Below, one piece after another: positions 8,575 to 15,806 of a stretch of DNA of 64,000 nucleotides (positions are counted from its first letter, which is position 1; each line of letters starts with the position of its first letter). Below the pieces are notes generated by a model, which worked only from the letters and a program-made list of their open reading frames with translations, ran no database searches and was not told the origin of the DNA. Source of the stretch: Actinoalloteichus_B caeruleus (GTDB lineage: Bacteria > Actinomycetota > Actinomycetes > Mycobacteriales > Pseudonocardiaceae); assembly GCF_000718005.1 (NCBI RefSeq), contig NZ_JODV01000006.1, one strand, 5' to 3'. Position numbers and translations under genes: made by a program.

Positions 8575-9075
8575 ATGCGGGGACAGCCGAACCTGGCCCT
8601 CGCCCGTCGTCGAGCCAAGGCGGTGCTGGCCACCCTGGACATCCCGGTCCCGTGGTCGCTGACCGCCTTCCTGAGTTCCATCGAACGCCAACGGGGACGA
8701 CGCATCCTCCTCGTCCCCTCGACGATGAGCAGGTACGCCGCCGTGGCGTCCGGGCTGTGGATCAGCCGGGGCGAGGAGGACCTCATCGTCTACGACGCCA
8801 CGGCCAGCCCGTTGCACCGGCAGAACACCGTGTTCCACGAGCTGGCGCACATGCTCCTGGGGCACCGGGGCCGCCCGCTGTCCGGCGGTACCCAGGGCAA
8901 CCAGCCGCCGCTCATGATGCACAGACAGCACTACGAGGACCAGCTGGAACTGGAGGCGGAGACCTTGGCGTACGAGATGTGGCGAGCCGTGGGGCAGCGA
9001 CTCCTGACCCGACACGGCACGGCGGGCCGGCTGGCCGGCGCCTTCGAGGCACCACCGGGGGTCAGGCATGCGTGA
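8575..9075 (+). CDS. ImmA/IrrE family zinc metallopeptidase
   Basis: A 166-residue protein. The zinc site HELAH is at residues 88-92, with a glutamate-rich helix ELEAETLAYEMW (about 125-136) that supplies the third ligand, as in ImmA/IrrE peptidases that cleave repressors. No helix-turn-helix domain is fused. The start follows GGAGGGAGTC; a GTG one codon earlier is also possible. It overlaps the next gene, a multi-pass membrane protein, by eight bases, so the pair is co-translated. This pairing of an ImmA-type peptidase with a MAB_1171c-type membrane protein recurs in actinobacteria (from memory); its role is not established. Confidence 0.88.
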   Translation: MRGQPNLALARRRAKAVLATLDIPVPWSLTAFLSSIERQRGRRILLVPSTMSRYAAVASGLWISRGEEDLIVYDATASPLHRQNTVFHELAHMLLGHRGRPLSGGTQGNQPPLMMHRQHYEDQLELEAETLAYEMWRAVGQRLLTRHGTAGRLAGAFEAPPGVRHA

Positions 9076-10315
9076 CGCCATCCAGCTGCTGGTCATCGCG
9101 GTCGTGCTGTCCGGAGGGGTGCTCAAGCTCCTGCACCTGCGACGCTCGGAGAGCGAACACCGCGCCGCGTTGCGGGCGATGTGCCTCGGCCTGATCGCCC
9201 TGTCCGTGGCGTTGGTCCTCGAACTCGACGCGGTCACCCCGGCCCTGGTGGAGGCGCTGGGCTGGGAGTACTCCTACGCCCTCCGGCACACCCCGGTGCT
9301 GGTGGCGATCTTCGCCTGGCGGGTCTTCTTCCTCTGCTGGGTCTGGGAGGCCGGCCCCACCAGGGACCGCCGGGTGCGGGCACACCTGTGGGTCCTGCTC
9401 GGCGTGCTCACGGCACGCTGGCTGATCGCGGTCCTGTCCCCCGTCGGCGACGCCCACGCCGCCCTGACCTCGGACTGGAGCCAGGCGCCGTGGTCGGCGG
9501 CGGGGATGCTGCTCTACGCCTGCTACATGGGTCTCACGGCGCTCGGGGTGACGTACCTGACGATCGTGTGGGCACGGGACCCGGGGACCCGCCCCTGGAC
9601 CCGGCGGGGCCTGCGGTTCATCACCGCCGGGTCGATCGTGGCGCTGGCCTACCTCGTCCACAAGGTCGTGTTCATGGTCGCGGTGCTCGCGGGGTGGCAG
9701 CCCGGCTACGACCAGTACCAGCTGGAATGGGTCCTGATCGCCACCTCGGCGTTGCTGCACGGGATCGGGACGCTCATGCCGCTGGTCGCCTCCGGGGTGC
9801 CGGCCGCGATCAGGCTGGCCCGGCACCGGGCCGCCTACCGCCGGCTGGGTCCGCTCTGGCTGGCGCTCACCTCGGCCCGCCCCGGGGTGGTGCTCTGCCT
9901 GGCCCCGGCCTGGGTCCCCGAGCGGTTCCGACGCCTCTGGGACGCGGTGAACCTGCGCCACCTCGACCTGCGCCTCTACCACCGCGTGGTGGAGTGCTGG
10001 GACGTGTTGGTGGCCCTGCACGGCCACATGGACACCCGCCTGCGGGACCGGGCCTACGCCGAGGCGGTGGCCGCCGGGGAGGACGCGGAGAGCGCGGAGG
10101 CCATCGCGGAGGCGGTGATGATCAGGGCGGCGCTGCGCCGTGACGAGGACGACCACCGGTTCGTGGAGGAGGCGGCCCGTCCTGGCCGACGGGACCGGCA
10201 GGAGACCCTGGCCGACGACATCGGCTGGTGGCAGCGGGTCGGCCGCGCCTGGCACCACCCGGTCACCCGCCAGTTGAGCGGGCGGCTCAGCCCCTCACCC
10301 GTTCCGACCGGCTGA
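9068..10315 (+). CDS. Multi-pass membrane protein, MAB_1171c family (putative transporter/sensor)
   Basis: A 415-residue protein with about seven hydrophobic segments in the first 240 residues (from LLVIAVVLSGGVLKLL at the N-terminus to VLIATSALLHGIGTLMPLV). A cytoplasmic C-terminal domain of about 170 residues follows: LYHRVVECWDVLVAL, then an acidic helix AAGEDAESAEAIAEAVMI and an ending WQRVGRAWHHPVT. The architecture matches the MAB_1171c family often called a putative transporter. It overlaps the peptidase gene by eight bases. The cytoplasmic domain could be the contact point or substrate for the peptidase; that is inference. Confidence 0.75.
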   Translation: MRDAIQLLVIAVVLSGGVLKLLHLRRSESEHRAALRAMCLGLIALSVALVLELDAVTPALVEALGWEYSYALRHTPVLVAIFAWRVFFLCWVWEAGPTRDRRVRAHLWVLLGVLTARWLIAVLSPVGDAHAALTSDWSQAPWSAAGMLLYACYMGLTALGVTYLTIVWARDPGTRPWTRRGLRFITAGSIVALAYLVHKVVFMVAVLAGWQPGYDQYQLEWVLIATSALLHGIGTLMPLVASGVPAAIRLARHRAAYRRLGPLWLALTSARPGVVLCLAPAWVPERFRRLWDAVNLRHLDLRLYHRVVECWDVLVALHGHMDTRLRDRAYAEAVAAGEDAESAEAIAEAVMIRAALRRDEDDHRFVEEAARPGRRDRQETLADDIGWWQRVGRAWHHPVTRQLSGRLSPSPVPTG

Positions 10316-10346
10316 GCCGCGCGGCGTCCACCGCCGACCACCGGGA

Positions 10347-10373
10347 GCCGGGGACCGACGTGCGGTCCCCGGC
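10347..10373. terminator. Bidirectional hairpin between MAB_1171c gene and lepA
   Basis: A perfect 11-base-pair stem (GCCGGGGACCG and CGGTCCCCGGC) with the five-base loop ACGTG, 31 bases after the plus-strand gene and 15 bases beyond the lepA stop on the other strand. There is no U-tract, as is common in high-GC actinomycetes. Placed to end both convergent transcripts. Confidence 0.7.
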
Positions 10374-10387
10374 CCCGGGCGCTCCCG

Positions 10388-12235
10388 CTACTTCTTGCCC
10401 TTGCCCTTGTCGCTGGACTCCTCGGTGGACAGCGCGGCGACGAAGGCCTCCTGCGGGACCTCCACCCGGCCGACCATCTTCATCCGCTTCTTGCCTTCCT
10501 TCTGCTTCTCCAGCAGCTTCCGCTTCCGCGTGATGTCGCCGCCGTAGCACTTGGCGAGGACGTCCTTGCGGATCGCGCGGATCGTCTCCCTCGCGATCAC
10601 GCGGGACCCGATGGCGGCCTGGATGGGCACCTCGTACTGCTGGCGCGGGATCAGCTCCCGCAGCTTCGTGGCCATCCGCGTCCCGTAGGCGTAGGCCCCG
10701 TCCTTGTGGACGATCGCGCTGAAGGCGTCGACCGGCTCACCCTGCAACAGGATGTCGACCTTGACGAGGTCGGAGCTCTGCTCGCCGGACTCCTCGTAGT
10801 CCAGGGAGGCGTATCCCCTGGTCCTGGACTTCAGCGAGTCGAAGAAGTCGTAGATGATCTCGGCGAGGGGCAGCGTGTACCGCAGCTCCACGCGGGACTC
10901 GGACAGGTAGTCCATCCCGTCCAACTGGCCGCGGCGGCTCTGGCAGAGCTCCATGATCGCGCCGACGAACTCGTTCGGCGCGATGACCGTGCAGCGGGTG
11001 ATGGGCTCGAAGATCTCCGCGATCTTGCCGGTGGGCCAGTCGGAGGGGTTGGTGACCTCCTGCTCGGTCCCGTCGTCGAGGCGCACCCGGTACACGACGT
11101 TGGGAGCGGTCGAGATCAGGTCGAGCCCGGCCTCCCGCTCCAGCCGGTCCCGGGTGATCTCCAGGTGCAGCAGCCCCAGGAAACCGCAGCGGAACCCGAA
11201 CCCGAGCGCCGCCGAGGTCTCGGGTTCGTAGGTGAGGGCGGCGTCGTTCAGCTGGAGCTTGTCCAACGCCTCCCTGAGCTCCGGGTAGTCCGAGCCGTCC
11301 ACCGGGTACAGCCCGGCGTAGACCATCGGCTTCGGCTCCCGGTACCCACCGAGCGCTTCCTTGGCGCCCTTGCGCTCCAGGGTGATGGTGTCCCCGACCT
11401 TGGACTGCCGGACGTCCTTGACCCCGGTGATCAGGTAACCGACCTCACCCACGCCCAAGCCGGGGCAGGGCTTGGGCTCGGGGCTGATGATGCCGACCTC
11501 GAGCAGCTCGTGCGTCGCGCCGGTGGACATCATCCTGATGCGTTCCCGGGGCATGATCCGGCCGTCGACGACCCGGATGTAGGTCACGACGCCCCGGTAG
11601 GTGTCGTAGACGGAGTCGAAGATCATCGCCCGGGCCGGGGAGTCGGTCTGGCCGGTGGGCGGCGGGATCTGCCGCACCGCCTCGTCCAGCAGCTCACCGA
11701 CTCCCATCCCCGTCTTCGCCGACACCTTGAGCACGTCGCTGGGTTCGCAGCCGATGATGTGCGCCAGCTCGGCGGCGTACTTCTCCGGCTCGGCGGCGGG
11801 CAGGTCGATCTTGTTGAGCACGGGGATGATCGTGAGGTCGTGCTCCAGCGCCAGGTAGAGGTTGGCCAGGGTCTGCGCCTCGATGCCCTGCGCCGCGTCG
11901 ACCAGCAGGATCGCGCCCTCGCAGGCGGCCAGGGACCTGCTGACCTCGTAGGTGAAGTCCACGTGGCCCGGTGTGTCGATCAGGTGCAGCACGTGGTCCT
12001 GGCCGTCGACCCGCCACGGCAGGCGCACGTTCTGCGCCTTGATGGTGATGCCGCGTTCCCGCTCGATGTCCATCCGGTCGAGGTACTGGGCGCGCATGGC
12101 GCGGTCCTCGACGACCCCGGTGAGCTGGAGCATCCGGTCGGCCAGGGTCGACTTGCCGTGGTCGATGTGCGCGATGATGCAGAAGTTCCGGATGAGTTCC
12201 GGCGAGGTGAAGGTCGTGTCTGCGAACGTGCTCAA
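10388..12235 (-). CDS. lepA: LepA, elongation factor 4 (ribosomal back-translocase GTPase)
   Basis: A ribosome-binding GTPase. G1 AHIDHGKSTLADRM, G3 DTPGHVDF and G4 NKIDLP are present, followed by the EF-G-like domains and the LepA-specific C-terminal domain ending in a lysine-rich tail. A TTG start at 12235 is chosen because GAGGAAG precedes it and the protein then begins STFADTTFTSPELIRN, as in relatives. An in-frame ATG at 12280 would add 15 residues without a Shine-Dalgarno sequence. Length from the TTG is 615 residues, normal for LepA. Confidence 0.93.
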   Translation of the reverse strand: MSTFADTTFTSPELIRNFCIIAHIDHGKSTLADRMLQLTGVVEDRAMRAQYLDRMDIERERGITIKAQNVRLPWRVDGQDHVLHLIDTPGHVDFTYEVSRSLAACEGAILLVDAAQGIEAQTLANLYLALEHDLTIIPVLNKIDLPAAEPEKYAAELAHIIGCEPSDVLKVSAKTGMGVGELLDEAVRQIPPPTGQTDSPARAMIFDSVYDTYRGVVTYIRVVDGRIMPRERIRMMSTGATHELLEVGIISPEPKPCPGLGVGEVGYLITGVKDVRQSKVGDTITLERKGAKEALGGYREPKPMVYAGLYPVDGSDYPELREALDKLQLNDAALTYEPETSAALGFGFRCGFLGLLHLEITRDRLEREAGLDLISTAPNVVYRVRLDDGTEQEVTNPSDWPTGKIAEIFEPITRCTVIAPNEFVGAIMELCQSRRGQLDGMDYLSESRVELRYTLPLAEIIYDFFDSLKSRTRGYASLDYEESGEQSSDLVKVDILLQGEPVDAFSAIVHKDGAYAYGTRMATKLRELIPRQQYEVPIQAAIGSRVIARETIRAIRKDVLAKCYGGDITRKRKLLEKQKEGKKRMKMVGRVEVPQEAFVAALSTEESSDKGKGKK

Positions 12236-12383
12236 TGCAAGCTTCCTCGCGCGGTCGGGCGGAAGGGTGGACGCTCCCATCGTCCCATGACACCGTCCGG
12301 GTGCGGCGTGTGTCCTCCCGGTCGCCTGTCCGGTGCTCCCGGACGCCCTGTGCTGTCATGGACGGGTGGGAAGGCACCGCTCG

Positions 12384-12962
12384 GTGTTGGGGCGGGCGGC
12401 GTTCGGGGAGCCGCGCGGCCTGCCTGGCAGGCTGGGCGGACTGCTGATGTCCTGGCTGAACCGCTCCGTGGAGCGCCACGCGGTGCTCCTCGCCGACCCG
12501 GCGCCCAGGGACACGGTCCTCGTCATCGGCTTCGGACCGGGTGTCGGTCTCCTCGCCGCGGCCGAGGCGGCGTGGCGTGGTCACGTCGTCGGCGTCGACC
12601 CGTCCCGGATCATGGTGCGAACCGCGCTGGCCCGCTGCGCGGAGCGGGTGCGATCCGGCCAGATGCGCCTGCACCTGGGAACCGCCGCGGAGCTCGGTGA
12701 GGCCGACGACTCGGTCGACATCGCGATCTCGGTGAACAACGTGCACCTGTGGCCGGACAGGAGGGCCGGGTTCACCGAGGTGCGCCGGGTGCTCCGCCCG
12801 CACGGCCGGCTCGTGCTCTCCGCGCACCGGGGCGTGCTGGGCAACGTCCTGGACGAGATCCCCGACGAGCTGACGGCCTGCGGTTTCACCTCGGTGGAGG
12901 TCGACATCGACGACAGGGGCGTCGGCGGTTCCGTGGAGATCATCGGGACCCGCGCCGGGTGA
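12384..12962 (+). CDS. Class I SAM-dependent methyltransferase
   Basis: About 192 residues. Motif I is VLVIGFGPGVGLLAAA, motif II VVGVDPS, then SVDIAISVNNVHLWPDR and RRVLRPHGRLVLSAH, the order of a UbiE/Methyltransf_11 Rossmann domain. The substrate is unknown. A GTG at 12384 preceded by GGGAAGG is the preferred start; ATG at 12333 would add 17 residues. The gene is divergent from lepA. Confidence 0.83.
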   Translation: MLGRAAFGEPRGLPGRLGGLLMSWLNRSVERHAVLLADPAPRDTVLVIGFGPGVGLLAAAEAAWRGHVVGVDPSRIMVRTALARCAERVRSGQMRLHLGTAAELGEADDSVDIAISVNNVHLWPDRRAGFTEVRRVLRPHGRLVLSAHRGVLGNVLDEIPDELTACGFTSVEVDIDDRGVGGSVEIIGTRAG

Positions 12963-13069
12963 CGACGACGGCCCCGGCGCGGGGTCCCGTTCGTCCTGGT
13001 CGAGCGGATCGATGGCTCCGTGCCGCCGATCGCTGGCGGGGCCCGCCCGGAACGCACGGCGTGCCCCGG

Positions 13070-13459
13070 TCAGGGCTCCGGGTCGGACCGGGTGTCGCGG
13101 CGCAGGGGGTGGTCGGAGGGGATCTCCACGAGCACGATGCGCAGGCCGTCCGGGTCGGCGATCCACATCTCCCGGAGCCCCCAGGGCTCGGTCCGGGGTT
13201 CCCGCAGCACCGGGACCCCGCGACGGGTGAGCTCGGCCTCGGTGTCCGCGAGGTCGCGGACCTGCACCCAGATCGCGACGTCCGGAGCGGACGAACCAGT
13301 TCCCCGTCCGGAGAGTTCCAGGAACCCGTTGCCGAGGAAGAACACCGTCCCGCCGGGGAACTCCCGGTGGATCGCCAGTCCCAACGCGTCCCGGTAGAAC
13401 CGGAGGCTGCGGTCGCGGTCGACGGGGCGCACCAGCACCCGGCTGCCGAGAACCTCCAT
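13070..13459 (-). CDS. VOC (glyoxalase/bleomycin resistance/dioxygenase) family protein
   Basis: A 129-residue single-unit VOC protein with two beta-alpha-beta-beta-beta repeats: LGSRVLVRPVDRDRSLRFYRD at the start (read as two adjoining motifs) and APDVAIWVQVRDL...MWIADPDGLRIVLVEI in the second half. The candidate metal ligands of the fold are the Glu near ELSGRG and the late Glu in VLVEI. Function could be glyoxalase-like or antibiotic sequestration; it cannot be decided from sequence. Confidence 0.82.
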   Translation of the reverse strand: MEVLGSRVLVRPVDRDRSLRFYRDALGLAIHREFPGGTVFFLGNGFLELSGRGTGSSAPDVAIWVQVRDLADTEAELTRRGVPVLREPRTEPWGLREMWIADPDGLRIVLVEIPSDHPLRRDTRSDPEP

Positions 13460-13685
13460 CGGGGATCCCTCCCTCGGATGTCGACGGGCCGTCGGCGCCG
13501 ACGGCCCGGGGGTCCTCGTCCATGCTCCCCCAGGAGGCGCCCGAGGTGGTCACGAGAGGCGGCGCTCCTGCCCATCGCGACGCCGTCGACGCCCTCACGT
13601 TGATCGACCGGCATTCCGTTGCCAGACTGATCACCCCCGTTCTGTCCGTTCTGTCCGGGCAGCGGCCCCAGCGAAAGGGAACCTC

Positions 13686-14234
13686 GTGCGCGTACGCCGG
13701 TACACCTCCGCCGACCGCCCGGCCTGCCTGGCACTGGCCCATCGCCTGCGGGAGGGTGTCGCGGAGTGGCGTGACCCCGGGGCCGTCACGGCGACCGCGC
13801 GGGACTGGTTGGCCCGGTCCCTGGACCTGGCCACCAGCGACCTGAGCCCGGCGTTCGTCGCGGAGGTCGACGGCCGCGTCGCCGGCGTGGTGACCGTCAG
13901 CGAGCGCCGGCACTTCACCGGCACCGCCGAGGTCCACGTCGCCGAGCTGGTGGTGGACGAGGGGCTGGAGGGGCGGGGCATCGGGAGCGCACTGGTGCGC
14001 ACGGCCGAGGAGTGGGGACGGACCCGGGGTCTGCGCCGGCTGAGCCTGGAGACGGGGGCCGCCAACCACCGCGCGCGGTCGCTGTACGCGGCCCTGGGGT
14101 ACCAGGAGGAGGATGTCCGGCTGAGCAAGGACATCGCCGGGGCCGCGGCCAGCCCGATCGAGGCGGACGGCGCCGTCGAGCCCCGGACGGGCGAGCCGGA
14201 TGGCAGCCCGCTCGCCTCGTCCCGAACGAGGTGA
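13686..14234 (+). CDS. GNAT family N-acetyltransferase
   Basis: A 182-residue acetyltransferase. The core strand VHVAELVVDEGLEGRGIGSA (about residues 81-100) is motif A with the acetyl-CoA pyrophosphate loop, followed by LSLETGAANHRARSLYAALGY, motif B. The last 25 residues are a proline/serine-rich tail outside the fold. The GTG start is preceded by GAAAGGGAAC. Its stop codon overlaps the first of three 23-base phased repeats. Confidence 0.85.
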   Translation: MRVRRYTSADRPACLALAHRLREGVAEWRDPGAVTATARDWLARSLDLATSDLSPAFVAEVDGRVAGVVTVSERRHFTGTAEVHVAELVVDEGLEGRGIGSALVRTAEEWGRTRGLRRLSLETGAANHRARSLYAALGYQEEDVRLSKDIAGAAASPIEADGAVEPRTGEPDGSPLASSRTR

Positions 14235-14295
14235 CCGCCACGGCCCCAGCGAGGTGACGGCGGACGCCTGACCGAGGTGACGGCGGGCAACCCGA
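14227..14295 (+). repeat. Three 23-base phased direct repeats upstream of the SPFH gene
   Basis: The core CGAGGTGACSGC occurs at 14227, 14250 and 14273, exactly 23 bases apart; the last two copies share CGAGGTGACGGCGG. The first overlaps the stop codon of the acetyltransferase. Twenty-three bases is close to two helical turns, so the copies would lie on one face of the DNA. They end just before the dyad at 14301. Confidence 0.6.
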
Positions 14296-14300
14296 AAAAG

Positions 14301-14324
14301 TGATATCATCTTGCTAGATGATCA
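14301..14324 (+). promoter_or_regulatory. Dyad operator candidate in front of the SPFH/RHH cassette
   Basis: This AT-rich island in GC-rich sequence contains TGATATCA (itself a palindrome) and the inverted repeat ATCATCT-TGCT-AGATGAT. TATCAT at 14304-14309 also fits an actinobacterial -10 element, so a bound protein would block the promoter. The ribbon-helix-helix protein encoded two genes downstream is the natural candidate to bind it, giving autoregulation; that link is inference. Confidence 0.6.
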
Positions 14325-14350
14325 GTCGCTCGCAGGAAAGGGCGTCCACC

Positions 14351-15268
14351 ATGACCACTTCACCGCAGGCCGTCGCGGAGAGGGTGCCCATGCCCTCCCC
14401 CCAGTACCGCGAGCGGACCGCCTTCAGCCTCCCCGGCCTCCCGGTGGCCGGCGCCCTGACCGTGCTGGTCCTCGGAGGGGGCGGTGCGATCGCCGCCGGC
14501 GTGAACGGGTCGGGGGTCCTGATCGGCGTCGGCGTCGTCGCCCTGGTGGCCGCCGCCCTCCTCGGTCCAGGCCTGGTGATGGTCCAACCCAACGAGGCAC
14601 GGGTCGTCCAGTTCCTCGGCCGCTACACGGGGACGGTCCGCCGGGACGGCCTCCAGTGGGTCAACCCCTTCACCAGCAGGGCCCGGGTCTCCCTGCGCAT
14701 CCGCAACTTCGAGACCTCCGTCATGAAGGTCAACGACGCCGACGGGAGCCCGGTGGAGATCGCGGCCGTCGTCGTCTGGCAGGTGGAGGACAGCGCCCGG
14801 GCCTCCTTCGAGGTCGACAGCTTCGTGATGTTCGTGGAGACCCAGACCGAGGCCGCCGTGCGGCACATCGCCACCAGCTATCCCTACGACAACCCCGACG
14901 ACTCGGCGTTCTCCCTGCGCGACAACGCCGAGAAGATCACCGAGCAGCTCTCCGCCGAGATCTCCGCCCGGGTGGAGTCGGCCGGCGTGCGGGTCATCGA
15001 GTCCCGCATCACCCACCTGGCATACGCCCCGGAGATCGCGCAGGTCATGCTGCAGCGACAGCAGGCGAACGCCGTGGTCGCGGCGAGGTCCCGCATCGTC
15101 GAGGGCGCGGTGGGCATGGTCGACATGGCCCTTGCGAAGATCGCCGAGCAGGGCATGGTCGAGCTCGACGAGGAACGGAAGGCGACGATGGTCAGCAATC
15201 TTCTGACGGTGCTGTGCAGCGACAGGGCCACCCAGCCGGTGGTCAACACGGGCTCCCTCTACAACTGA
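14351..15268 (+). CDS. SPFH/Band 7 domain membrane protein
   Basis: A 305-residue protein. Two hydrophobic segments (residues about 29-48 and 51-70) are followed by the SPFH start GLVMVQPNEARVVQFLGRYTGTV and a prohibitin-like body with an EKITEQLSAEISARVESAGV helix and coiled-coil end. Such proteins scaffold membrane microdomains or associate with proteases. The ATG at 14351 follows AGGAAAG. The stop is six bases before a small ribbon-helix-helix gene, so the two form an operon preceded by a dyad and phased repeats. Confidence 0.88.
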   Translation: MTTSPQAVAERVPMPSPQYRERTAFSLPGLPVAGALTVLVLGGGGAIAAGVNGSGVLIGVGVVALVAAALLGPGLVMVQPNEARVVQFLGRYTGTVRRDGLQWVNPFTSRARVSLRIRNFETSVMKVNDADGSPVEIAAVVVWQVEDSARASFEVDSFVMFVETQTEAAVRHIATSYPYDNPDDSAFSLRDNAEKITEQLSAEISARVESAGVRVIESRITHLAYAPEIAQVMLQRQQANAVVAARSRIVEGAVGMVDMALAKIAEQGMVELDEERKATMVSNLLTVLCSDRATQPVVNTGSLYN

Positions 15269-15273
15269 TCACT

Positions 15274-15489
15274 GTGGCTGGCCGCAAGAGCTTCCTCCTC
15301 CGACTGGACCCGGCGGTGCACGACGCACTGGTCCGGTGGGCGAACGACGAACTGCGCAGCGCCAACGCCCAGATCGAGTTCCTCCTCAGACGCTCGCTGT
15401 CCGAGGCGGGCAGGCTGCCGAGCCAGGCGGGCCAGCTGCCCCGCAGGGGACGCCCGCCCAAGAAGGTGGAGCCCGACGACGAGGCGTGA
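15274..15489 (+). CDS. Ribbon-helix-helix (Arc/CopG-like) DNA-binding protein
   Basis: A 71-residue protein from a GTG five bases after the SPFH stop. RKSFLLRL (4-11) would be the DNA-contacting beta strand, DPAVHDALVRWANDELRS helix A, and NAQIEFLLRRSLSEAG helix B. The pattern SXNAQIEFLLRR is typical of small Arc-type regulators. The tail RRGRPPKK is basic. It probably represses its own operon by binding the dyad at 14301-14324. Similar SPFH plus RHH pairs occur in other actinomycetes (from memory). Confidence 0.8.
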   Translation: MAGRKSFLLRLDPAVHDALVRWANDELRSANAQIEFLLRRSLSEAGRLPSQAGQLPRRGRPPKKVEPDDEA

Positions 15490-15560
15490 ACCGCCCTGGC
15501 GCTTCCGACGCCGCCAGGCCGACGCGGTACCGGGGGACCGCGTCCCTGGTGGCGGCGGCC

Positions 15561-15584
15561 ACGCCCGGGGGCTCTCCCGGGCGT
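15561..15584 (+). terminator. Hairpin terminator after the SPFH/RHH operon
   Basis: A perfect nine-base-pair stem (ACGCCCGGG and CCCGGGCGT) with a six-base loop, 72 bases downstream of the ribbon-helix-helix stop. It separates that operon from the leader peptide of the DAHP synthase gene. Confidence 0.75.
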
Positions 15585-15596
15585 CCCGGCATGGGG

Positions 15597-15602
15597 TAGC
15601 AT
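15597..15602 (+). promoter_or_regulatory. Candidate -10 element of the DAHP synthase leader
   Basis: TAGCAT matches the actinobacterial TANNNT pattern and lies seven bases before the ATG of the aromatic-rich leader peptide. Transcription would start at or next to that ATG, making the leader peptide message leaderless. No convincing -35 hexamer is visible. Confidence 0.4.
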
Positions 15603-15609
15603 CGCCACC

Positions 15610-15675
15610 ATGCGGCGTTATTGGCGGTTTAGCTGGCCGGCCCGGAATGGGCATGCCAGCGCCGTGACGCGCTGA
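15610..15675 (+). CDS. Aromatic-rich leader peptide of the DAHP synthase gene
   Basis: A 21-codon frame beginning MRRYWRFSWPARNG and ending in TGA, 131 bases before the DAHP synthase start. Four aromatic codons (Tyr4, Trp5, Phe7, Trp9) fall in the first nine. These are the end products of the pathway whose first step the next gene encodes, which is the hallmark of ribosome-mediated attenuation. There is no Shine-Dalgarno sequence; a -10-like TAGCAT just upstream suggests leaderless translation. Too short to prove coding by itself; the residue choice and position are the evidence. Confidence 0.65.
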   Translation: MRRYWRFSWPARNGHASAVTR

Positions 15676-15688
15676 TTCCCACCATTCC

Positions 15689-15760
15689 GAGCCGGCACAC
15701 GATGGCCGAGAGGCCAGTGCTGTCGTTCGCCGTTCGTTCTCCACGAAGGCGAGCCGGCTC
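15689..15760 (+). promoter_or_regulatory. Candidate attenuator of the DAHP synthase gene
   Basis: Between the leader peptide and the structural gene there are two self-complementary copies of GAGCCGGC (15689-15696 and, as the full palindrome GAGCCGGCTC, 15751-15760) that can pair with each other. Between them, 15704-15715, is a small hairpin GGCC-GAGA-GGCC. Alternative pairing depending on ribosome position on the leader is plausible; the structure has not been folded. Confidence 0.45.
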
Positions 15761-15806
15761 GACACCGGTGGTGGGGTGCGGTCGGTTCGCGGAAAGGCTG
15801 CCCGCC

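Noticed and set aside
14227..14295. CRISPR-like array
   Set aside because: Only three short repeats with 11-base spacers of no consistent type and no cas genes; the layout fits a protein-binding array instead.
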